Part shown: positions 1 through 7,783 of the stretch, piece by piece
Numbering within the stretch: position 1 is the stretch's first letter
Layout: each line of letters begins with the position of its first letter
Assembly: GCA_036396795.1 (NCBI GenBank)
Contig: DASWKF010000003.1
Span: 1-32,547 of the forward strand
Source: JAHEEM01 sp036396795
GTDB lineage: Bacteria; Pseudomonadota; Gammaproteobacteria; Steroidobacterales; Rariloculaceae
DNA length: 32,547 nucleotides
Direction of reading: 5' to 3'
Position numbers and translations under genes: made by a program
Notes under the pieces: model-generated
Seen by the model: only the letters and a program-made list of their open reading frames with translations
Database searches by the model: none
Told to the model about the DNA's origin: nothing

Positions 1-517
1 ATCTACAGCTACGACGGCGAGTCCTGTCGTGGCGGATACGGATAACCAACCGACAGCCGCTCCGCCAACGCGGCCCCAGGACAATGCGGCAGCTGCACAA
101 TCCAGCCCACCGCCCTCGGCGCGCAGTTCCGCAAATGCGACAGCGTCATCGCCGGAAGAATCGATGATACCGGCCACGCCGCCGGTCGTAGCGCCTACGC
201 CGGCGGAGTCACTGACTTCGCCGGAGCTGGATCTGGCTGGGCTCGAGCAGCGCCTGCGAGAAACGCCCGCCATCGGCGTGTTCACCAAGCTCTCTCTCAA
301 GAATCAGGTCGATGACCTGCTCGATCAGTTTCGGGGCTTCTATCAGGGACAGCTCAGAGTCCAATTAGCGGAGCTTCGGGAACGGTATGAGCTCTTGCTG
401 TTCAAAGTGCTGACGCTGTTGCAGGATTCGGACCGTGAGCTGGCAGCGGCCATAACCGCGTCGCGGGAAGCGATCTGGGGCATTCTCACCGATCCGCAGA
501 AGCTCGCGAATATCTGA
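1..517 (+). CDS. C-terminal part of an Ala/Pro/Thr-rich hypothetical protein (5' end outside window)
   Basis: The reading frame is open from base 2, so the gene very probably starts before the window; a GTG at 29 would give 162 residues but has no convincing ribosome binding site. The visible part begins with a low-complexity Ala/Pro/Ser/Thr stretch of about 70 residues, followed by a predicted helical domain of about 95 residues rich in Leu, Arg and Glu (from SPELDLAGLEQ to the end). No signal peptide, membrane segment or catalytic motif can be seen. The design is that of a disordered linker followed by a C-terminal helical interaction domain. I do not recognise the family. It ends 20 bases before the next gene on the same strand, so the two may be cotranscribed. 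Confidence 0.6.
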   Translation, partial: STATTASPVVADTDNQPTAAPPTRPQDNAAAAQSSPPPSARSSANATASSPEESMIPATPPVVAPTPAESLTSPELDLAGLEQRLRETPAIGVFTKLSLKNQVDDLLDQFRGFYQGQLRVQLAELRERYELLLFKVLTLLQDSDRELAAAITASREAIWGILTDPQKLANI

Positions 518-537
518 CTCACCGTGCAGAAGAAACC

Positions 538-789
538 ATGATGAAACAGCTGCTAGCTTTTCTTGCGTTGACGATGCTCGCCTTCGTTGGCAGCGTCCAG
601 CGGCTTGCCGCCCAGGATTCCGTCCTCCAGGATTTGAAGGTGACCATTGCCTTGCAAGGATATCCCTGCGACGAGATTGTCAGCGCAGAGCGCAACGCCG
701 ACAGCGACTACACGGCCGGCTGCAGAGACGGCAATCGCTATCACGTCTTCGTCAATGCTCAGGGACGGGTGATCGTCGAGAAGCTCTGA
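538..789 (+). CDS. Small secreted protein with two cysteines
   Basis: An 83-residue protein. The N-terminus (MMKQLLAFLALTMLAFVG, then ...RLAAQ) is a good Sec signal peptide with cleavage after Ala-Ala or before the Gln. The mature part is about 58 residues and has two cysteines (YPCDE and AGCRD) that could form one disulphide. It resembles the many short periplasmic proteins with a PepSY-like or BLIP-like strand pattern (DGNRYHVFVNAQGRVIVEKL), but I cannot assign a family. The start is the tandem ATG at 538/541, preceded by GAAGAAACC, a modest ribosome binding site. A long reading frame on the opposite strand covers the same bases, but it lacks a recognisable protein and is judged a shadow. 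Confidence 0.65.
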   Translation: MMKQLLAFLALTMLAFVGSVQRLAAQDSVLQDLKVTIALQGYPCDEIVSAERNADSDYTAGCRDGNRYHVFVNAQGRVIVEKL

Positions 790-859
790 GCGGTCCGACC
801 CCGCTTCTCGTCCGACGCTATCCGAGATTGCGGCGCTATTTAACAGGGGGGTAACACGC

Positions 860-1816
860 ATGGTGCACGTGATGGCCGCATGGGCGGCGTTCCTGATCCT
901 GGCGCTCGGCAGCGCCCCGGCGCGCGCGCAGAGCTGGCAGCCGCCGGCGGACGCAGAGCGTTGTCCCTCGCCCTGGGGTGCGGACGACGAGCGCGGCGCC
1001 GCGAACCGCATGCTGCCGGACGTCGTCCTGCGCGCCGCACGACTGATCCGAGCCGGCGAGGTCATCGAGATGGGGTATCCGCTCCATCCCGACATGCCGT
1101 TCTACGGCGATCGCGTTTACAGCCAGCAGATCAAGCGCACGCGCTGGTCCACCACCGCCAATCCGCGCGGCTCGAACGAGGAGATCATCACGACCGAGCT
1201 CGGCCAGGTCGGCACGCAGATCGACGGCTTCGGGCATCAGACGATCGGCGACAGCCACTACAACTGCTTCAAGCTCGACGAGATCGTCACGCGAACCGGG
1301 TTCTCGAAGCTCGGCATGGAGAACTCCGGCGGCTTCTTCACGCGCGGCGTGCTGCTCGACATCGCGGCGCTCAAGGGCGTCGACATGCTCGGCGACCAGT
1401 ACGAGATCACCGCGCAGGATCTGCGCGACGCGCTCGCGCGGCAGGACCTCGAGCTCGAGACGGGGGATGCCGTCATCATCAACACGGGGTTCTGGCGGCT
1501 CTGGGGCACGGATAACGTCCGCTACTACCGCACGCAGCCCGGGCTCGGCGTCGAGGCGGCCGAGTGGCTGGCCGCGCAGCAGCCGATGATCGTGGGCGCC
1601 GATTCGTGTTGCGTCGAGGTCAACCCGAACCCGGACCCGAATCTCTCATCGCCCGTGCACCAGATCCTGCTCGTCGCGCACGGTATCTACCTGCTCGAGA
1701 GCCTCAAGGTCGATGAGCTCATCGAGAAGAACATCGATGAGTTCGCGTTCATCGTGCAGCCGCTGAAGCTCACGGGCGCGACCGGGTCGTCGGTGGCGCC
1801 GATGGCCGTGCACTGA
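860..1816 (+). CDS. Secreted cyclase-family metal-dependent hydrolase (kynurenine formamidase-like fold)
   Basis: A 318-residue protein of the cyclase family (PF04199), whose known members hydrolyse amide or ester bonds with a divalent metal. It has a Sec signal peptide (AAWAAFLILALGSAPARAQ), so the enzyme is periplasmic, whereas kynurenine formamidases are cytosolic. The mature start, with the conserved WGADDERGAANRM block, is typical of the longer cyclase subfamily. The metal motif HxGTHxDxxxH appears here as QVGTQIDGFGH (residues 116-126): Asp122 and His126 remain, while both earlier His positions are Gln. A later SSPVHQILL block is also conserved. The start is ATG 860 with a strong AGGGGGG site at 845-851. 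The substrate is unknown. It is followed after 169 bases by two small genes that look unrelated. Confidence 0.85.
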   Translation: MVHVMAAWAAFLILALGSAPARAQSWQPPADAERCPSPWGADDERGAANRMLPDVVLRAARLIRAGEVIEMGYPLHPDMPFYGDRVYSQQIKRTRWSTTANPRGSNEEIITTELGQVGTQIDGFGHQTIGDSHYNCFKLDEIVTRTGFSKLGMENSGGFFTRGVLLDIAALKGVDMLGDQYEITAQDLRDALARQDLELETGDAVIINTGFWRLWGTDNVRYYRTQPGLGVEAAEWLAAQQPMIVGADSCCVEVNPNPDPNLSSPVHQILLVAHGIYLLESLKVDELIEKNIDEFAFIVQPLKLTGATGSSVAPMAVH

Positions 1817-1826
1817 TCGGCCGCCC

Positions 1827-1841
1827 CTCGTGCAGCACGAG
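1827..1841. terminator. Small hairpin after the cyclase gene
   Basis: CTCGTG and CACGAG form a perfect 6-bp stem with a CAG loop, ten bases past the stop codon at 1816. It has no T-tract. It is a weak candidate for an end of transcription. The rest of the 169-base gap to 1986 shows nothing else. Confidence 0.3.
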
Positions 1842-1985
1842 CCGGCTGGCATACCCACGAATGGATGCGAGCGGGCCAGAAGCCGGTACGTGAATCCGCG
1901 GCAAATGCGCTGATTTCGGTCGTTGCAAGTCCCGGAATCCGTACGGATAATCGGTCAGAGTTGGCGCAGGTCGGAGACTCCGCTC

Positions 1986-2267
1986 ATGGGTCGTGCAATC
2001 GCAGATTTGGAACGGGACATCCTTGCGTTGAGCTCCGAAGACAAACGAGAGCTCCTGGATGTGTTGATCGCGGAGCTCGATGGGCCGGACGCAGTGCTCG
2101 CAGAGCTCGCGCGTCAATTCGTTGCCGCCGTCGAGCGAACCGACCGCTCGCTCCAGGCGACGATCAACCGGCTCGAGGGTCTCGACGCGGAGCTCGAGCG
2201 CGCCGCCGATGAAGTCCGCGAGCGTGTGCGCGCTTCGGCGGAAGGTTGGCCGTTCCCGCCAGCGTGA
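1986..2267 (+). CDS. Small helical protein, N-terminus like addiction-module components
   Basis: A 93-residue protein starting at ATG 1986, with a CGGAG ribosome binding site ten bases upstream; a TTG at 1923 in the same frame lacks one. Residues 1-30 (ADLERDILALSSEDKRELLDVLIAEL) match the pattern of 'putative addiction module component' proteins, in which a short helix-turn region contains LSxEERxELxxxL. The remainder (VERTDRSLQATINRLEGLDAELERAADEV) is a predicted coiled coil. It has no signal or membrane segment. It is separated by seven bases from the next small gene, so they form a pair. No ParE/RelE-type toxin is visible next to it, so the toxin-antitoxin link is only a resemblance. Confidence 0.6.
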   Translation: MGRAIADLERDILALSSEDKRELLDVLIAELDGPDAVLAELARQFVAAVERTDRSLQATINRLEGLDAELERAADEVRERVRASAEGWPFPPA

Positions 2268-2274
2268 TCGGACC

Positions 2275-2466
2275 TTGAGCGTCTGGACGGATTTTGGCGA
2301 TGCGCTGCGCAAAGCCATCTTGATGCAAGAGCGTGTAGACCAACTGGCGGTAGCCGTCGACAGAATGACGGACCGCTTGCAGGATCACGATCGGCGGCTC
2401 GTGCGCATCGAGACGATGATCGAACTCGCTCAGCGCAAGCCGCTTCCGGGCGGGTCTGCGCGCTAG
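2275..2466 (+). CDS. Small coiled-coil protein
   Basis: A 63-residue protein if TTG 2275 is used as the start; no ATG or GTG is available close to the conserved part. The sequence has heptad-like spacing (MQERVDQLAVAVDRMTDRL followed by QDHDRRLVRIETMIELA), which indicates a single coiled coil. It begins seven bases after the preceding small gene ends. The frame extends further upstream, but that part overlaps the preceding gene and reads as low-complexity Arg/Ser, so it is noncoding in this frame. I do not know its function. A partner role with the preceding helical protein is likely from the spacing. It ends 20 bases from the convergent end of the molybdenum hydroxylase gene. Confidence 0.5.
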   Translation: MSVWTDFGDALRKAILMQERVDQLAVAVDRMTDRLQDHDRRLVRIETMIELAQRKPLPGGSAR

Positions 2467-2485
2467 ATCGGTTTTGCCGAGAATT

Positions 2486-4861
2486 CTAGCTGTACGCTCG
2501 CAGCGCCTCCAGCACCCGTTCCCTGCGGAAGGGCACCCGCCGCAGCCGCACACCGGTTGCATCGTGAACCGCGTTCGCGACCGCCGCAATCACCGGCTTG
2601 TGGCTCGCCTCGCCGGCGCCGTAGTGTGGCAGGTTCGGACGATCGGGGTTCGGGTCGCCGTTGACGAGCACGACCTCGATCGATTCCGGCGTATCGGAAT
2701 GCCGCAGGCTCGGGTGTGACGCCCAATCCACGCTCGTGACTTTCTCCGTATCGAACTGCACCTCTTCCCAGAGCGCGCGGCTCAAGCCGTGCAGCATGCC
2801 GCACTCGACGGTGTGCCTGAGGCCCATGGGGTTGATGGCGAGCCCGCAATCGTGGGCGCACACGAGACGTTTGACCCAGATGCGGCCGGTCTCGCGGTTG
2901 ACCTCGACCTCGGCGGCCGTCGCCACGATGGTGCCGTTGCGATAGGTGTAGGCGATGCCGCGTCCCGGGAGGATCGGGCCTTGCGTTTCCGGCACGCGCG
3001 GATTCGGCGAAGGCCGCGTGTCCCAACCGAAGCTTTCGGCGGCTGCGCGGAGGGTGGCGAGCGAGCGCGCGCGCCGGAAGACGTCGTCCTCGGCGCTGCG
3101 CTCGATCATATCGAGCCGGAACTGGACGGCATCGGCCCCGGCCGTGGCTGCCAGCTCATCGATGAACGACTCGAACGCGAACGTCACCTGCGGGCCGTCC
3201 GGATCGCGCAGGTTGCCGGTGCGCAGCGGCGTCTCCCAGACGAGCGGCAGGCTAACGACGCTCGCCGTCATGCGCTGATTCGGGATCGCGTATTGACTCG
3301 AGGGCGTTTTGGCCTCGCCGGCGTCGGGCCGTGGAGGGCGTATCCCCATGAGCTGCGCGATCAGCACCGTGTCGGGCTCGTTGTAGCCGACGTGGTTGTA
3401 ATCGGCGGCGCGGGCATCGTAGTCGAGCGCCGTCACGCGGCCTTCGGCGTCGAGCCCGCCGCGCAGCTTGAACGTGTAGGCCGGCCCCTTGGTATCCCAG
3501 GCCGTCTCCTCGTCCCGCATCCACTGCACGCGCACGGGCCGGCCGAGCTCGCGCGCCAGGAACGCGGCCTCGAAGCCGACATCGTCGGCGGCCGTGCGGC
3601 CGTAAACCTGCGGCCCATCCATGTAGACGACACGCACGCGCTCGCGGGGCATGTCGAGGAACTGCGCGACGCCGTTCCGCAAGCCGTACGACTTCATGTC
3701 GTTCGAGTAGATCGTCATCTGACCGTCGGACGGGTCGGCCAGCGCATGCGCCGGGCCGATAGCGGTGTGCCCCTGGAACGGGACCTCGAACTCGGCCTCG
3801 ATGACGCGTTCGGCGCTGGCCAACGCCGCATCCGGGTCGCCCGTGACGTCGGCAGCGCTCCTCGACGTAGGCGTCGCGCCGCGTATGTAATCGAACAACG
3901 CATCGGATGCCGGGAACGGCGCCTCCGCCGGCGGCTCCCACTCCACCTCGAGCTGCCGGGCGGCCCGGATGGCCTGCTCCTCGCGCTCGCAGACCACGGC
4001 CACGTAGTTGCCGCGGCTCACGACTCTCATGAACCCCGGAATGTCGGCGACCGACGACTCGTCGATGCTGCGAAGCTTGGCACCGGCGATCGGCGGCTTG
4101 ACGTTGCGCGCATGCACCATGCCGGGCAGCTTCACGTCCACGGCCCAGGTCAGCGAGCCGTCGACCTTGGCGGGGATGTCGTAGCGCTGGATCGACTGTC
4201 CGATCACGCGCAGATCCTGGACCGGCTTGACGTCGGCCACGCCGCGCGTGGCGTTGATATCGTTGCCGGTCAGCGCGACGTCGAACCGTTCTCCGCCGAC
4301 GAGCTCCGCGTAGGTGACCGATCTCGTGGGGTCGGACGACACCGAGATCGTGGCGTCGCGAACGCGTAGGCTCGCGACGGGCGTCTCGAGGTGCTCCGCG
4401 GCGAGATCGAGCAGGACCCGCCGGGCTTCGGCGGCCACCCGTCGCATCGGCCAGCCGTCGCGCTCGACACCGTCGGAACCGCCCGAGCCGCCCTGATCGG
4501 GCGTGAGGTCGGTGTTGCCCATGACGAGCTTGGTCTGGTCGTAGGCGATGTCGAGCTCGTCGCACATCATCTGCCGGAACGCCGTGCCCGTGCCTTGGCC
4601 GCCGTCCGTCTTGCCGACGAAAAAGGTTGCGGTGTTGTCCGGATGGATCACGATCCAGGTGTCGAGCTCGAGGTAATCCGGGTCGGGGTAGGGGCCGGCG
4701 CCTACGGCTTGTGCGAGCACTTGGCCGCCGGGGATCGCGCTGACGTTGCAGGTCAGCACCAGCGCCCCCGAAGACTTGAGGAAATCCCGGCGCGAGGTGG
4801 ACGGGTTGACGCTGCGGATTGCGCGCTCGATGGCTTGCGGAAGCTTCAGTGTGTTGCTCAT
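2486..4861 (-). CDS. Molybdopterin-binding large subunit of a xanthine dehydrogenase-family oxidoreductase (isoquinoline 1-oxidoreductase beta type)
   Basis: A 791-residue catalytic subunit of the molybdenum hydroxylase family. The N-terminus has a twin-arginine signal (SRRDFLKSSGALVLT, about residues 21-35), so the complex is folded in the cytoplasm and exported. Visible blocks are the GGQGTGTAFRQMMCDEL molybdopterin region of the IorB type, a hammerhead domain around residues 200-300, VQWMRDEETAWDTKGP, and the C-terminal GAGEASHKP that carries the active-site glutamate of the family. The start ATG overlaps the stop of the 2Fe-2S subunit gene in ATGA, so translation is coupled; further upstream frame is excluded because it lies in that gene. 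Members hydroxylate heteroaromatic rings or oxidise aldehydes with water as oxygen donor. A cytochrome c electron acceptor commonly accompanies this type, but none is adjacent. Confidence 0.93.
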   Translation of the reverse strand: MSNTLKLPQAIERAIRSVNPSTSRRDFLKSSGALVLTCNVSAIPGGQVLAQAVGAGPYPDPDYLELDTWIVIHPDNTATFFVGKTDGGQGTGTAFRQMMCDELDIAYDQTKLVMGNTDLTPDQGGSGGSDGVERDGWPMRRVAAEARRVLLDLAAEHLETPVASLRVRDATISVSSDPTRSVTYAELVGGERFDVALTGNDINATRGVADVKPVQDLRVIGQSIQRYDIPAKVDGSLTWAVDVKLPGMVHARNVKPPIAGAKLRSIDESSVADIPGFMRVVSRGNYVAVVCEREEQAIRAARQLEVEWEPPAEAPFPASDALFDYIRGATPTSRSAADVTGDPDAALASAERVIEAEFEVPFQGHTAIGPAHALADPSDGQMTIYSNDMKSYGLRNGVAQFLDMPRERVRVVYMDGPQVYGRTAADDVGFEAAFLARELGRPVRVQWMRDEETAWDTKGPAYTFKLRGGLDAEGRVTALDYDARAADYNHVGYNEPDTVLIAQLMGIRPPRPDAGEAKTPSSQYAIPNQRMTASVVSLPLVWETPLRTGNLRDPDGPQVTFAFESFIDELAATAGADAVQFRLDMIERSAEDDVFRRARSLATLRAAAESFGWDTRPSPNPRVPETQGPILPGRGIAYTYRNGTIVATAAEVEVNRETGRIWVKRLVCAHDCGLAINPMGLRHTVECGMLHGLSRALWEEVQFDTEKVTSVDWASHPSLRHSDTPESIEVVLVNGDPNPDRPNLPHYGAGEASHKPVIAAVANAVHDATGVRLRRVPFRRERVLEALRAYS

Positions 4862-5370
4862 GCTTCCGCTCCGTCTGTCAGCTCCGGTTCGGCCGCATCG
4901 ACAGATGCCGCCGCCATCTCGCGCACCGCGCGCTTGATCGCTGCCTGAATGCGGTAGTAGCTCATGCATCGGCAGAGCACGCCTTCCATCCCCGCGCGGA
5001 TCTCGGCTTCGGTCGGAGTCGGATTTCGATCGAGCATCGCCCGGGCCGTCAGGATCTGGCCGTTCTGGCAATAGCCGCACTGCGGCACCTGCTCATCGAT
5101 CCAGGCCTGCTGTAGCGGATCGAGCTGGCCGTTCTGCGAGAGGCCTTCGAGCGTGGTGATCTCGCCGCTGACGGCCGAGGCGGGCACGACGCACGAGCGC
5201 GTCGCGACACCGTCGACGATGACGGTGCAGGCGCCGCACTGGCCGAGCCCGCAACCGAAACGCGGGCCCTTGAGCCCGAGATCGTTGCGCAGCACATATA
5301 AGAGGGGCGTCGACGGATCGATATCCACTTCGTGGGTCGCGCCGTTGACTCGAAGGGTGACGAGACTCAT
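4858..5370 (-). CDS. 2Fe-2S small subunit of the molybdenum hydroxylase
   Basis: A 170-residue electron-transfer subunit. The first cluster is plant-ferredoxin-like with Cys40, Cys45, Cys48 and Cys60 (CGLGQCGAC and RSC). The second is the helical domain with Cys98, Cys101, Cys133 and Cys135 (CGYCQNG and CRC). All eight ligands are present. There is no signal peptide of its own, so it must travel with the Tat-signalled large subunit. The usual length for the family is about 150-170, and the C-terminal 20 residues are a variable acidic tail. ATG 5370 has a GGAG site eight bases upstream (CCGGAGAATAACGC). It is the first gene of a two-gene operon, transcribed away from the gene at 5514 through a 143-base divergent intergenic region. 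Confidence 0.95.
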   Translation of the reverse strand: MSLVTLRVNGATHEVDIDPSTPLLYVLRNDLGLKGPRFGCGLGQCGACTVIVDGVATRSCVVPASAVSGEITTLEGLSQNGQLDPLQQAWIDEQVPQCGYCQNGQILTARAMLDRNPTPTEAEIRAGMEGVLCRCMSYYRIQAAIKRAVREMAAASVDAAEPELTDGAEA

Positions 5371-5513
5371 GCGTTATTCTCCGGGTGCGCAAACTCGATG
5401 AAGTATCAACCCTAGAGCAAAGGCATTTTCAGTTCAACGGACGGTTTCTTGACCGCTAAAGAATCGATCTCCTATGATGATTTTCCAACGATTCTAATAG
5501 CGGGGGGACTACG
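5371..5513. promoter_or_regulatory. Divergent promoter region between molybdenum hydroxylase and GIW-family operon
   Basis: The 143 bases are AT-richer than their surroundings. They must contain promoters for both directions. I find no full copy of the GGATTT-N13-GTCT element; only a part, CAGTTCAACG at 5431-5440, is also in the spacer of the 17572 element. Confidence 0.5.
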
Positions 5514-6308
5514 GTGAGGCATCGGCTCGCACCGTCGATCCTAGGGCTCGCGGCGCTGCTCGCGCCGGCGCCTGGGCTCGGGCAGTCGGATGCATCGGCC
5601 GGCTACGAACCTCCGCGAATGCGCGACGGGCAACCCGACCTTCAGGGTATCTGGCAGGTCGTCAACACGGCCGCGTGGAACCTCGAAGATCACGGCGCGA
5701 GCCTCGGCGTGCCCGCGGGGCACAGCGTCGTCGAAGGCGGCGCGATTCCTTATTTGCCGGCTGCGCTAGCACGGCGAAAGGCGAACTATGAAGGACGCGA
5801 GACGCTCGACCCGGAGACCCGCTGCTTTCTCCCGGGCGTGCCACGCATCACCTACATGCCGTACCCGTTCCAGATCATTCAGCAGGCGGACAAAGTCACG
5901 ATCGCCTACGAGTACCTGCGGGCCGTTCGCTTCATCTACATGAACGGCAATCCGCATCCGCCCGGGCCCATCGAATGGTGGATGGGCGATTCGCGCGGCC
6001 GCTGGGAAGACAACACGCTCGTCGTCGACGTCGTGCACTTCAACGACGAGACGTGGTTCGATCGCGCCGGGAACCATCACAGCGAAGCGTTGCACGTCGT
6101 GGAACGCTACACGCCGACGGGCCCCAATCACATGCGCTACGAAGCCACGATAGAGGACGCAGACGTTTTTTCTCGGCCGTGGACGATCAGCATGCCGCTG
6201 TACCGGCGACAGGAGACCCACGCGGAGCTGTTGGAATACCGGTGTCCGGCGTATCTGCTGGAGCAGCAATGGGGCGATCCGGAATCCACTTTCTTCGAAG
6301 AGCACTGA
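5514..6308 (+). CDS. Secreted hypothetical protein of the GIW / RGRWEdNTLVVD family
   Basis: A 264-residue protein with a Sec signal peptide (APSILGLAALLAPAPGLGQ). I recognise a recurrent but uncharacterised family from metagenomic Gammaproteobacteria and Acidobacteria. It has an N-terminal block DGQPDLQGIW (residues 38-47), a middle block YPFQIIQQADKVTIAYEYL, and a strongly conserved SRGRWEDNTLVVD block followed by HVVERY. The same blocks form the gene that follows and the C-terminal halves of the proteins at 9167 and 27116. Conserved aromatic and acidic residues in alternating strands suggest a beta-rich, possibly lipocalin-like ligand-binding fold. GTG 5514 is the start, with GGGGGGA at 5502-5508. 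The next gene follows within ten bases. Its function is unknown; I infer a role together with the exported enzymes around it. Confidence 0.8.
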   Translation: MRHRLAPSILGLAALLAPAPGLGQSDASAGYEPPRMRDGQPDLQGIWQVVNTAAWNLEDHGASLGVPAGHSVVEGGAIPYLPAALARRKANYEGRETLDPETRCFLPGVPRITYMPYPFQIIQQADKVTIAYEYLRAVRFIYMNGNPHPPGPIEWWMGDSRGRWEDNTLVVDVVHFNDETWFDRAGNHHSEALHVVERYTPTGPNHMRYEATIEDADVFSRPWTISMPLYRRQETHAELLEYRCPAYLLEQQWGDPESTFFEEH

Positions 6309-6318
6309 GTTGTTACGA

Positions 6319-7323
6319 ATGAACGGCATCCGAGCCCAGTCTCCGCTGATTCACCCGGCCGTCACGGCATTGGCGGCTCTGCTCTCGACTGCTCTACTCG
6401 CACCGCGGCAAGCCGGCGCGCAGGCGTTCTGGTCGGAAGACACGCCCAAGATCCCGATGGCGGCATCCTGGCAAGAGGCGAAAGCGGAACTCCCGCCGTA
6501 CCGCGCGCCGAGAACGCCGGACGGCGTCCCGGACATTGGGGGCATCTGGAATGGTGCGGGCGGCGACGGTCTGAGCTACATCGAGGAACACGAGTATGTA
6601 GACGTCACGACGCCGGCCCAGGAATCGTTCGTCTCCGATCCTCCCGACGGCAAGGTCCCGTACACGGAATGGGGGATGGCGAAACGCAACGAGATGCTTG
6701 CGGGACTCGGTCGCGGCTGGCCCGGCGAGTCCGGCGAACGGCTTTACAGCGCGCCTTCGGCCTTCTGTCTCGAGAACATGCCTGAACTCTCCATCGACGG
6801 TGTGGAGATCGTGCAGCAGCCCGGTGTCATCTACATGTTCAACGAGCTCGGCTTTCGTGTCATCCCGTTGGACGATCGCCCGGCGATGAGCGACGACGTC
6901 AAGCTCTGGTTCGGAATCTCTCGTGGCCGCTGGGAAGGCGAAACGCTCGTCGTCGAGGTGACCAATCTGAACGGACTGGGGTGGTTCGACAGCACCGGCC
7001 TCTATTTCACCGAGAATACGGTCATGACCGAGCGCTGGACTCGGGTAGACGCAGACACGATCGACTACGAGCTCACGATCGTCGACCCGACCGTCTATAC
7101 GCAGCCGTGGAAGATGAACTTCCCGATGCGGCGGCCCGGCACCGGGCCGAACCTCAGAGTTGGCCGTGTCGCCGGCGCCGTCGAAATCGATGTACCGGCC
7201 TACGAAGATCCGTACGCGGACGAAGTCTGGGAACGGGCCTGCTACGAAGGGAACATCGCTGGCGCGGCATCCCTTCGCGAGCTCGGCTATCAATGGTTCA
7301 GGGGCGTTCATCCGCCGGAGTAG
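6319..7323 (+). CDS. Secreted paralogue of the preceding GIW / RGRWEGETLVVE protein
   Basis: A 334-residue protein from ATG 6319; a TTG at 6310 in the same frame would sit one base after the previous stop. A signal peptide runs to ...APRQAGAQA. It has the family blocks DGVPDIGGIW, IVQQPGVIYMFNEL and SRGRWEGETLVVEV, then VMTERW and YTQPWKM, in the same order as the preceding protein, so the two are tandem duplicates that have diverged. The C-terminus carries an extra segment of about 50 residues (YEDPYADEVWERACYEGN...), which is common in longer members. The two genes are almost certainly one transcript, with the DUF6152 gene at 7372 possibly third. No catalytic motif can be named. Confidence 0.8.
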   Translation: MNGIRAQSPLIHPAVTALAALLSTALLAPRQAGAQAFWSEDTPKIPMAASWQEAKAELPPYRAPRTPDGVPDIGGIWNGAGGDGLSYIEEHEYVDVTTPAQESFVSDPPDGKVPYTEWGMAKRNEMLAGLGRGWPGESGERLYSAPSAFCLENMPELSIDGVEIVQQPGVIYMFNELGFRVIPLDDRPAMSDDVKLWFGISRGRWEGETLVVEVTNLNGLGWFDSTGLYFTENTVMTERWTRVDADTIDYELTIVDPTVYTQPWKMNFPMRRPGTGPNLRVGRVAGAVEIDVPAYEDPYADEVWERACYEGNIAGAASLRELGYQWFRGVHPPE

Positions 7324-7371
7324 AGCGGACGATCGAGCATCGCTAGCGTATCCGCATCGGAGTTTCGTGAT

Positions 7372-7755
7372 ATGAAAACATACACGCTGCTGTCGCTGGT
7401 CTCGGTCGGCGCACCGTTCGCTGCAATTCCCGCCGCCGCGCATCACTCCTTCGCCGCAGAGTTCGACATCGAGAAGCCCATCGAGCTGCGGGGGACTCTC
7501 ACGCGCATGGAATGGGTCAATCCGCACGGCTGGCTCTACATAGACGTGGAGAACGAGGACGGCACGGTCACGAGCTGGGCGATCGAGGCAGGCGGGGCCA
7601 CGCAGCTACTGCGGCGCGGACTACGGCGCACCGACTTCCCCCCAGGCACTGGGGTTGTCGTCAACGGTTATCTCGCGCGCAGTGGTGAGCCCGTCGTCAA
7701 CGGCCGCAGCGTGACGACGACTGACGGCAGGAACTTCTTCCTCGGGTCGGAATAG
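7372..7755 (+). CDS. DUF6152 family secreted protein
   Basis: A 127-residue protein with a Sec signal peptide ending PAAA before HHSFAAEFD. The rest follows the DUF6152 pattern: ELRGTLTRMEWVNPHGWLYIDV, then TSWAIEAGGATQLLRRGL and a strand-rich end. The predicted fold is a small beta barrel (OB-like). Family function is unknown. Cleavage at the AXA site would leave His-His at the mature N-terminus, and the conserved NPH motif gives a third histidine. It starts at ATG 7372 with CGGAG at 7358-7362, 48 bases after the previous gene, and is probably the last gene of the 5514-7755 operon. The same domain also occurs fused to the GIW family domain at 9167, which supports a functional link between the two families. 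Confidence 0.88.
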   Translation: MKTYTLLSLVSVGAPFAAIPAAAHHSFAAEFDIEKPIELRGTLTRMEWVNPHGWLYIDVENEDGTVTSWAIEAGGATQLLRRGLRRTDFPPGTGVVVNGYLARSGEPVVNGRSVTTTDGRNFFLGSE

Positions 7756-7783
7756 ACTGAGCATGACGTCTCGATACTGGAGC

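Noticed and set aside
1986..2466. Calling the two small genes a toxin-antitoxin pair
   Set aside because: Only the first has a weak addiction-module-like N-terminus; the second is a coiled coil with no toxin motif.
2463..3026. A minus-strand frame of 187 codons inside the large subunit gene
   Set aside because: It is an alternative frame of the same gene, Arg/His/Gly-rich without motif.
2789..4369. A plus-strand open frame of more than 500 codons opposite the molybdopterin subunit gene
   Set aside because: It is the antisense of a clear enzyme gene, with Arg/Val/Ala-rich composition typical of shadow frames in GC-rich DNA and no recognisable domain.
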